This document shows, piece after piece, positions 6,107 to 10,583 of a stretch of 10,583 nucleotides of DNA. Below the pieces are notes generated by a model. It was given only the letters and a program-made list of their open reading frames with translations. It did not search any database and had not been told where the DNA came from. A program made the position numbers and the translations under genes. The first letter of the stretch is position 1; each line of letters starts with the position of its first letter. The DNA is taken from the NCBI GenBank assembly GCA_036444495.1, contig JAZGBC010000129.1, positions 1 to 10,583 of the forward strand, given 5' to 3'. Source of the DNA: JAZGBC01 sp036444495. Its GTDB lineage: Bacteria > Pseudomonadota > Alphaproteobacteria > Kiloniellales > J153.

Positions 6107-6283
6107 TCCTAATTCGCCCCCCAGATAGGCATATCCCCCCCTAATAATGGTAGAAGCATAACTTTGTTACGACGCGAAGATATTAAGTAAAAATTAAGTA
6201 AAAAATTTCAACTTGTAGTTTCCTCTTTGATAACCAATATAAATATGGTATCGTATATTTGCGATGTATTGGAGTAGGGCTGA
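6107..6283 (+). promoter_or_regulatory. AT-rich promoter and regulatory region of the small membrane protein gene
   Basis: Bases 6181-6270 contain only 20 G/C in 90 by hand count, in sharp contrast to the surrounding GC-rich DNA. The stretch holds an 11-bp direct repeat with a CtrA-type arrangement (6182-6203) and an imperfect inverted repeat (6229-6252, arms GATAACC and GGTATC). A weak promoter is possible: TTGATA (6227-6232) and TATCGT (6249-6254), spacing 16. The ribosome site is GGAG/AGGG at 6271-6279. The layout suggests a regulated promoter with an activator site upstream. Confidence 0.45.
6182..6203 (+). promoter_or_regulatory. CtrA-box-like tandem repeat, TTAA-N7-TTAA
   Basis: ATTAAGTAAAA occurs twice back to back (6182-6192, 6193-6203). 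This places TTAA at 6183-6186 and 6194-6197 with exactly seven bases between, the arrangement recognised by the alphaproteobacterial cell-cycle regulator CtrA. The base after the second TTAA is G where the consensus prefers C. It lies about 85 bases upstream of the ATG at 6284. Confidence 0.5.
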
Positions 6284-6688
6284 ATGATAACAATCGGGGC
6301 CTGCCTAGTTTATTATGCCATAGCTCTCTTGGTCTTCCAGATCTATGCCTGGATCAGCGATGGGGTCTGGACTCCCTATCATGTGAGCACGGCCTGGCAG
6401 TCGTTCTTCGACCAGCCCTCGGTGAGCTGGCCGGTCGTGGATGTGGCTGTCGCCTGGTTCATGGATTGGCCCCTGACGCTGGCCCTGATCGTCCTGGGGC
6501 TCGGTCTGATCGGGACCAAGCTGGGGGTCCGGCACCTGCGCGCGGAGCGTCAGGGGCAAGTCCGGCGCAAGTGGGTCGCTGAGCAATGCAATGCTGCGGG
6601 CTTTCAACCCTGGCTCATCCCCTCGCTGGTGGCCAAATTCGAGCGGCGCACCAAACAGGACTCGCGGATCATCGGCGGAGGCCGCTGA
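6284..6688 (+). CDS. Small membrane protein, two predicted helices, function unknown
   Basis: The protein has 134 residues and I do not recognise it. The ATG at 6284 follows GGAGTAGGG (6271-6279). The first hydrophobic segment starts at the N-terminus (about 3-22, IGACLVYYAIALLVFQIYAW). A Trp- and aromatic-rich stretch of about 40 residues follows, probably periplasmic (GVWTPYH, SFFDQPSVSWP). The second helix is about 62-80 (PLTLALIVLGLGLIGTKLG), then a basic C-terminal tail (RHLRAERQGQVRRKW, KFERRTKQDSR), which by the positive-inside rule should be cytoplasmic. Its codon use is less GC-biased at the very start than later. It is isolated from neighbours by AT-rich DNA upstream and GC-rich inverted repeats downstream. 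No catalytic motif is visible; an integral inner-membrane accessory protein is the safest reading. Confidence 0.75.
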   Translation: MITIGACLVYYAIALLVFQIYAWISDGVWTPYHVSTAWQSFFDQPSVSWPVVDVAVAWFMDWPLTLALIVLGLGLIGTKLGVRHLRAERQGQVRRKWVAEQCNAAGFQPWLIPSLVAKFERRTKQDSRIIGGGR

Positions 6689-6728
6689 GGCTGCGGCCGT
6701 GCCTGCGGCGGCTGCCTAGCCTCCGCCG
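6673..6728 (+). terminator. GC-rich inverted repeat at the end of the membrane protein gene
   Basis: CGGCGGAGGC (6673-6682) and GCCTCCGCCG (6719-6728) are perfect 10-base complements 36 bases apart. Between them GGCCGC (6680-6685) and GCGGCC (6693-6698) form an alternative inner hairpin. The left arm overlaps the last codons of the gene. No T-run follows, so this is a possible but not classical terminator. Confidence 0.35.
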
Positions 6729-6899
6729 TCAAGAGAGCAAGCGAAAATAACGGGGCCTATCTTGGCGTTTCCCGATCTGGGAGAATGGCGCTATCATAAG
6801 CCTGTCGCGGGATTGATTGTTACGCGTCGGGCGAAACGGCCCCAGTAGGTATACATTCTCTTCCGGGGCTAGGCCGACCGCTGGAGGGAGGGTGATTTC

Positions 6900-7334
6900 A
6901 TGAAAGTCCGGGCGATGATTGAGGCAAAGGGCGACAAGGTCGCGACCACGCGGCCCGACACCCCCATCGCTACAGTCATCCATAAGCTGAAACTGGAGGG
7001 TATCGGCGCCCTGGTCGTGACCGACGAAGCCGACCGTCTGGCCGGTATCGTTTCCGAGCGGGACATCGTGCGCGCGTTGGTGACCCACGGTGGGGAACTC
7101 TTGTCCATGCCGGTCTCGCAGATCATGACCCGCTCGGTCAAGACCTGCACGCCGGAGCACGACAGCAATGACGTGATGACGGAAATGACCAACAGCCGCT
7201 TTCGCCACCTGCCCGTGCTGGACGAGGGCCGCCTGTGCGGCATCATCAGCATCGGCGATGTGGTCAAGAGCCGCCTGGAGGAGCTGGAGACCGAGACCAG
7301 CGTCCTGCGGGAATATATCTCCGGGCGCAGTTGA
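6900..7334 (+). CDS. Protein with two CBS domains
   Basis: The protein has 144 residues made up of a tandem CBS pair (Bateman module) and a short tail. ATG at 6900 follows a strong purine tract, GGAGGGAGGG (6883-6892). The first CBS domain covers about 8-60, ending LAGIVSERDIVRALV; the second covers about 76-126, with FRHLPVLDEGRLCGIISIGDVVKSR. A helical tail follows (LEELETETSVLREYIS), which fits the common short alphaproteobacterial CBS proteins. CBS pairs bind adenine nucleotides such as AMP or ATP and act as energy sensors or regulatory subunits. No fused effector is present, so it probably regulates a partner or ion or nucleotide homeostasis; the partner is not visible here. The flanking gaps (211 and 180 bases) suggest a single-gene transcript. 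Cytoplasmic. Confidence 0.92.
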   Translation: MKVRAMIEAKGDKVATTRPDTPIATVIHKLKLEGIGALVVTDEADRLAGIVSERDIVRALVTHGGELLSMPVSQIMTRSVKTCTPEHDSNDVMTEMTNSRFRHLPVLDEGRLCGIISIGDVVKSRLEELETETSVLREYISGRS

Positions 7335-7473
7335 GGCCTTCCGGGCAGCGTCTCTGAAGCCCATCCAGCCGTACCTCGGGGATACTGGTCTGTTTCCGCC
7401 TTTTCCTCGTGCCATGGCTGCGGCTCATACCCGAGGGGCGAGAGGAGCGTCTAACTCATTCCTACATAATTTG

Positions 7474-7486
7474 GGGATAGCATCCC
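7474..7486. promoter_or_regulatory. Short palindrome GGGAT-AGC-ATCCC upstream of the surface protein gene
   Basis: This is a perfect 5-bp inverted repeat with a 3-base centre, 28 bases upstream of the ATG at 7515 and just after an AT-richer stretch (CATTCCTACATAATTTG) that could contain the promoter. It could be an operator or a leader hairpin. The rest of the 7335-7514 gap shows nothing more definite. Confidence 0.25.
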
Positions 7487-7514
7487 TTGTTGGAGCCACG
7501 CGAGGAATCGAATC

Positions 7515-8132
7515 ATGCCTGTCACGACCAAGAAATCCGCTTTCCGAACGCGGCTGCGCAAAAGTCTCGTGGTGGCGCTGCTGGCCGTCTGTGTGGCGGT
7601 CTGGAGCGCGCCGCTCGCGGCCGACCCGCCGCCCTGGGCCCCGGCTTGGGGTTACCGTTTCAAGGGTAAAGCTAAGGGCAAGGGCAAGAACAAGTTCAAA
7701 CACGTCGGCGTCGCCCCCTTCGGCATCAACCTGGGCAGATGCAACCGGGACGTTCTGGGCGGAGTCCTCGGCGCGGCCGCCGGCGGGTTCCTCGGCTCCA
7801 AGGTGGGTGATGGGCGGGGACAACTGGCGGCGGTGGCCGGGGGCACCCTGCTCGGGCTTCTGATCGGCGGGAGCATCGGGCGCATGATGGACGAGGTGGA
7901 CCAGAACTGCATCGGCCAGGCGCTGGAACATGGCGAGGACGGCCAGAAGATCACCTGGAACAACACGGCGACGAATACCCAATATCAGGTGGTTCCGACC
8001 AAGACGACGAAACGGGCCGACGGGCGCTATTGCCGCGAGTACACGACGACCGCCACCATAGGCGGCAAGGAGCAGCAGCTCTACGGCACCGCCTGCCGCC
8101 AGCCGGACGGGGCCTGGGAACTCCAACGCTGA
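7515..8132 (+). CDS. Glycine-zipper surface protein, 17-kDa antigen / RT0821-like
   Basis: The protein has 205 residues; ATG at 7515 has GAGGA at 7502-7506. The N-terminus is a signal peptide: basic start (KKSAFRTRLRKS), hydrophobic core (LVVALLAVCVAVW), and likely signal-peptidase I cleavage near PLAADPP. The Cys at 26 sits in LAVC, which is not a good lipobox, so it may not be a lipoprotein as the Rickettsia 17-kDa antigen is. A Lys/Gly-rich linker (about 50-62, KGKAKGKGKNKFK) precedes the glycine-zipper region (about 79-122: GGVLGAAAGGFLGSKVGDG, AGGTLLGLLIGGSIG), which inserts in the outer membrane in related proteins. The C-terminal part (about 145-205: WNNTATNTQYQVVPTKT, YCREYTTTATIGGKEQQLYGTACRQPDGAW) is the surface-antigen domain. 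The likely role is envelope structure; the exact function is unknown. Confidence 0.88.
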   Translation: MPVTTKKSAFRTRLRKSLVVALLAVCVAVWSAPLAADPPPWAPAWGYRFKGKAKGKGKNKFKHVGVAPFGINLGRCNRDVLGGVLGAAAGGFLGSKVGDGRGQLAAVAGGTLLGLLIGGSIGRMMDEVDQNCIGQALEHGEDGQKITWNNTATNTQYQVVPTKTTKRADGRYCREYTTTATIGGKEQQLYGTACRQPDGAWELQR

Positions 8133-8312
8133 TCGTATCGCCCGGTACCAAGACCTGAGCGCGCTGCTGTCCCGGCCTCAGGCGGCTGGGCGCCGGCTTC
8201 GCCGGTTAACCTCTATTTCAGCTTTTGCTTGCACCGTAGGGTCGTGCGGCACCTTCCTTCGCCAGGGCCGCAAAAAGCCGTCGTCGCTGAGGAAGTCAGC
8301 AAGCCTGCAGCC
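8133..8312. other. Intergenic region before the ParA-PilZ gene
   Basis: A hairpin CCGGC-TTC-GCCGG (8193-8205) may end the surface-protein transcript, but no T-run follows it. It runs directly into GGTTAACC (8204-8211). If the ParA-PilZ protein starts at the TTG at 8229 instead of the ATG at 8313, the second half of this region is coding. Confidence 0.4.
8204..8220 (-). promoter_or_regulatory. Candidate CtrA-like site upstream of the ParA-PilZ gene
   Basis: Read on the minus strand this is TGAA-N7-TTAACC, one mismatch from TTAA-N7-TTAAC. It shares the palindrome GGTTAACC and the same spacing with the element upstream of the stand-alone PilZ gene at 5243-5259. Confidence 0.3.
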
Positions 8313-9305
8313 ATGCGTGTCCTTGCCTTCGTTTCAGACCTGCCGGGCTCCGGCAAGACCCTCTTGGCCGGCCACGTCGCCGTCCAGGCGGACGCGGATG
8401 GGATCGGACCGGTGGTCGTGCTGGATGCCGATCCGGGGCAGGGGCTGTCAGGCTGGTGGCGGGACCGCAGGGCCGAGAATCCGATCCTCGGTGTCTGGGA
8501 CCAGAGCTTTACGCCCGCCGCATTCGAGCAGATGGCCTCCGCCGGTGTGGAACTGGTCGTCATCGATACGCCTTCCGTGCGTCCCGACATCCAGGGGCAA
8601 CTGCTCCCCTTTGCCGACCTCGTCGTCATCCCGGTCCGTCCCAATTCAAATGAGCTGAAGGTCGTTGGCAACACCGTGGACCGCGTGGAGGCCTTGGGTC
8701 TGCCCTTCGTGTTCCTGATCAATCACGCCAAGGACGACGGCGAGATACCCTCTGCCGCCGTCATCGCCCTGGCTCAGCACGGCACGGTCTGTCCCGTGAT
8801 CGTGCCTTGGCGGGCAGATTTCGCCCAGGCCTGGAAGACTGGCTGTACGGTTATGGACCTGGATCCGGGGTCGGTTTCGAGCGGCGACACTAGCCGTCTG
8901 TGGGACTATCTCGAGGATTTCATGAGCCGTCTGCCAAGACCCGCGGCGGCCCATGCCACAGAGGCACTAAAGGACCGGCGGCACCATCCAAGGTATTCCT
9001 ACGATCAAGCCGCGACTTTCAAGCATGATGACAACGTATTTCCCTGCCAGATCGATGACATCTCGGCCTGTGGCATCGCCATCTGGTCGGCCGAGCCGCT
9101 GCCGGAAGGGGCGCAGGCCGTGCTGCACGTTCCCTATCTCGGCGAATTCACGGTCCAGGTCGTACGCTGCAGTGGCGAACGAATTGCCATGGAATTCCTG
9201 ATCGAAGAGGGTGAGCAGGCCAAGCTCGTCGAGCAGCTCTCGGCGTTGCTGCACACCAAAAGGTTGAGCCAGGACGGGCCTGCCCCCAAGGCCGCAACCG
9301 GCTAA
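8313..9305 (+). CDS. ParA-like ATPase fused to a C-terminal PilZ domain
   Basis: From ATG at 8313 the protein has 330 residues. The frame also allows TTG at 8229 or GTG at 8244 (28 or 23 more residues); no start has a well-placed ribosome site, and 8313 fits the family, whose members begin with strand 1 directly (MRVLAFVS). Residues 1-205 are a ParA/MinD-type P-loop ATPase: Walker A GSGKT (12-16, K15), LDADPGQG (D38, D40), Walker B VVIDTP (82-87, D85), then HGTVCPVIVPWRADFAQAW and MDLDPGS, typical of the small alphaproteobacterial ParA-like group. The usual KGG of the deviant Walker A is replaced by DLPG, so the signature lysine is missing. Residues about 220-312 are a PilZ domain with RxxxR (R223, R227) and DxSxxG (D249, S251, G254), intact for c-di-GMP binding. 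A c-di-GMP-responsive positioning or switch ATPase is inferred. Confidence 0.88.
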   Translation: MRVLAFVSDLPGSGKTLLAGHVAVQADADGIGPVVVLDADPGQGLSGWWRDRRAENPILGVWDQSFTPAAFEQMASAGVELVVIDTPSVRPDIQGQLLPFADLVVIPVRPNSNELKVVGNTVDRVEALGLPFVFLINHAKDDGEIPSAAVIALAQHGTVCPVIVPWRADFAQAWKTGCTVMDLDPGSVSSGDTSRLWDYLEDFMSRLPRPAAAHATEALKDRRHHPRYSYDQAATFKHDDNVFPCQIDDISACGIAIWSAEPLPEGAQAVLHVPYLGEFTVQVVRCSGERIAMEFLIEEGEQAKLVEQLSALLHTKRLSQDGPAPKAATG

Positions 9306-9329
9306 CGTCCTTCGCCCCCGCCCGGAACC

Positions 9330-10391
9330 CTAGTCCATGGTGCCCATGGCCTCGGTCAGCGCCGTGCCGTAAGCAAAAACGGCGGGCGTACCGCCGGTAT
9401 GAAGAAAGAGCAGATCGCCGCGGGCATCGGGCGCGCGCACACGCTGCAGGAAGCCGGCCATGGCCTTGCCGCTGTACACCGGATCCAGGACCAGGGCCTC
9501 TGTGCGCGCGGCCAATTCCATGGCCTGGACCGTGGCATCGTTCAGCTGGCCGTAACCCGGGCCCAGGAACTCATCGCTCAACTCGATATCGCTATCGCCG
9601 ACCAGCGGCTCCAGGCCCAAAAGCCCGGCGATCTCATGGCAACGGGATTTTATGCGTTCGAACTGTAGTGCCGCCGAACGCCGCACACAGATACCGCTGA
9701 CGCGAACCGGGCAGCCAAGGGCACGCAGACCGAAAAGCAGACCCGCATGGGTATTGCCGCTGCCCGAGGGAACGACGATCTCGCCGAGGGAAATGTCCGC
9801 AGCCTCGGTCTGCGCCATAATCTCCTGCGCCGCTACGACGTAGCCCAGTGCGCCAAGAGGCGTGTGGCCGGGCGCCAGCGGGATGATGTAGGGGCGGCGG
9901 CCCTGGGACTCCAGCTCGCCCGCAATCTCGGTCAGGCGCCGGTCGGCGCCTGCCTCGTCTTCCCCTTCGGGGTAGGAGTGGATCGTTGCCCCCAGGAGGC
10001 GGTCCAGGAGCACGTTGCCCGAATTCCGGTAAACCGGGTCCGTTTTGGGGACACGCTCTTCGAGTTGAAGGTGACAGTCCATGCCCAGCTTGCGGGCCGC
10101 CGCCGCCGCGAGCCGGACGAAATTGGATTGGACCGCGCCCGTGATCAGGATCGTATCGGCCCCGCGGGATTGTGCCTCGCCCAGATAAAACTCGAGCTGG
10201 CGCACCTTGTTGCCGCCGAAGGCCAGACCCGTACAGTCGTCCCGTTTGACGTGAAGCCCGGCACGCCCGATCCGGGCGCCCAGGTTGGGCATCGCCTCGA
10301 TCGGCGTCGGCGCGTGGCACAGGCGGGCTCTCGGGAAATCCCCGAGGCGTCCCAAACCCTCAGCCATGCTTGTGACCCCAGTGAACGGCAT
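9330..10391 (-). CDS. PLP-dependent D-cysteine desulfhydrase / ACC deaminase family enzyme
   Basis: The protein has 353 residues; ATG at 10391 follows a strong AAGGAGGG (10396-10403). It belongs to the tryptophan-synthase-beta-like fold II group. Seen: LHVKRDDCTGLAFGGNKVRQLEF with PLP-binding K62 in GGNK, GAVQSNFVRLAA with S89 in QSN (the nucleophile/base region of ACC deaminase), GHTPLGALGYVVAAQEI, the phosphate-binding loop VVPSGSGNTHAGLL (about 207-219), and HTGGTPAVFAYG (331-342). Related enzymes split D-cysteine to pyruvate, sulfide and ammonia (DcyD), ACC to 2-oxobutyrate, or L-cysteate (CuyA). The sequence does not decide between these; D-cysteine desulfhydrase or another sulfur amino-acid lyase is most likely, true ACC deaminase less so. 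Cytoplasmic and apparently monocistronic; it converges on the ParA-PilZ gene with a 24-base gap and no clear terminator. Confidence 0.9.
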   Translation of the reverse strand: MPFTGVTSMAEGLGRLGDFPRARLCHAPTPIEAMPNLGARIGRAGLHVKRDDCTGLAFGGNKVRQLEFYLGEAQSRGADTILITGAVQSNFVRLAAAAARKLGMDCHLQLEERVPKTDPVYRNSGNVLLDRLLGATIHSYPEGEDEAGADRRLTEIAGELESQGRRPYIIPLAPGHTPLGALGYVVAAQEIMAQTEAADISLGEIVVPSGSGNTHAGLLFGLRALGCPVRVSGICVRRSAALQFERIKSRCHEIAGLLGLEPLVGDSDIELSDEFLGPGYGQLNDATVQAMELAARTEALVLDPVYSGKAMAGFLQRVRAPDARGDLLFLHTGGTPAVFAYGTALTEAMGTMD

Positions 10392-10542
10392 GCGGCCCTC
10401 CTTGACCTCGCGCGAGAAGATTGAATTCTACTACCGGCTCGGGGCTTTCGTGCTGAAATTTCTGCGCGCCACGGCCATCCAAGAAGCGGATGGCGGTGCG
10501 GGTAGTCTGGAGCGAACCCGTCTCTGTAGGCTGGGGCGGCCA

Positions 10543-10573
10543 TTTCCCTGTTAAACAGGGAAAAAACAGGGAA
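10543..10573. repeat. Cluster of AACAGGGAA half-sites with a perfect inverted repeat
   Basis: TTTCCCTGTT (10543-10552) and AACAGGGAAA (10554-10563) form a perfect 10-bp inverted repeat around a single A. The same AACAGGGAA word recurs at 10565-10573, exactly 11 bases after the copy at 10554, so the two direct copies lie on the same helical face. The sequence then turns T-rich (ATTTTTGCGAA) and runs to the window edge. It lies about 150 bases upstream of the PLP enzyme gene. It could be an operator array, a repetitive intergenic element or a terminator of a gene beyond the window. The rest of 10392-10542 shows no gene. Confidence 0.65.
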
Positions 10574-10583
10574 TTTTTGCGAA

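Noticed and set aside
7374..7436. Distant inverted repeat CCTCGGG / CCCGAGG after the CBS gene
   Set aside because: Seven-base arms with a loop of about 49 bases are expected by chance in GC-rich DNA, and nothing terminator-like follows.
10285..10554. Small plus-strand frame (89 codons) overlapping the start of the PLP enzyme gene
   Set aside because: It has no ribosome site, is antisense to the first 36 codons of a strong gene, and ends inside the AACAGGGAA repeat.

Overview
The window looks like chromosomal DNA of a GC-rich alphaproteobacterium, most likely near Rhodospirillales/Kiloniellales. The grounds are high-GC coding DNA, a DUF2336 protein (a family I know mainly from alphaproteobacteria), two PilZ proteins, an alphaproteobacterial style of ParA-like ATPase, a 17-kDa-antigen/glycine-zipper surface protein, and intergenic sequences resembling CtrA boxes (TTAA-N7-TTAA). 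The taxonomy is inferred from gene content. I see no rRNA, tRNA, CRISPR array, insertion sequence or prophage gene.

Layout. (1) 1-2590, plus strand: a tightly coupled three-gene operon made of an acyl-CoA dehydrogenase of the ACAD10/ACAD11/LvaC type (5' end cut by the window), a phosphotransferase-fold kinase, and a small DUF6285-like protein. The genes overlap by 4 and 1 bases. By analogy with Pseudomonas putida LvaA/LvaB/LvaC and the fused mammalian ACAD10/11, they probably phosphorylate 4-hydroxyacyl-CoA and remove the phosphate so the acid can enter beta-oxidation. (2) 2620-5197, minus strand: a DUF2336 protein, an SDR oxidoreductase with an unusual active-site substitution, and a stand-alone PilZ (c-di-GMP receptor) protein. 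A G-quadruplex-like repeat lies between the last two. (3) 5452-9305, plus strand: a membrane-anchored retropepsin-like aspartic protease, a small two-helix membrane protein behind a very AT-rich regulatory region, a two-CBS-domain protein, a glycine-zipper surface protein, and a ParA-like ATPase fused to a C-terminal PilZ domain. (4) 9330-10391, minus strand: a PLP-dependent D-cysteine desulfhydrase/ACC deaminase family enzyme. Upstream of it, at the window edge, is a cluster of AACAGGGAA repeats.

The most interesting themes are the predicted 4-hydroxyacyl-CoA operon, the ParA-PilZ fusion (an ATPase with an intact c-di-GMP-binding signature but without the ParA signature lysine), and CtrA-like sites upstream of both PilZ genes and of the small membrane protein gene. 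Together these hint at a c-di-GMP/cell-cycle regulatory neighbourhood, but that link is inference.
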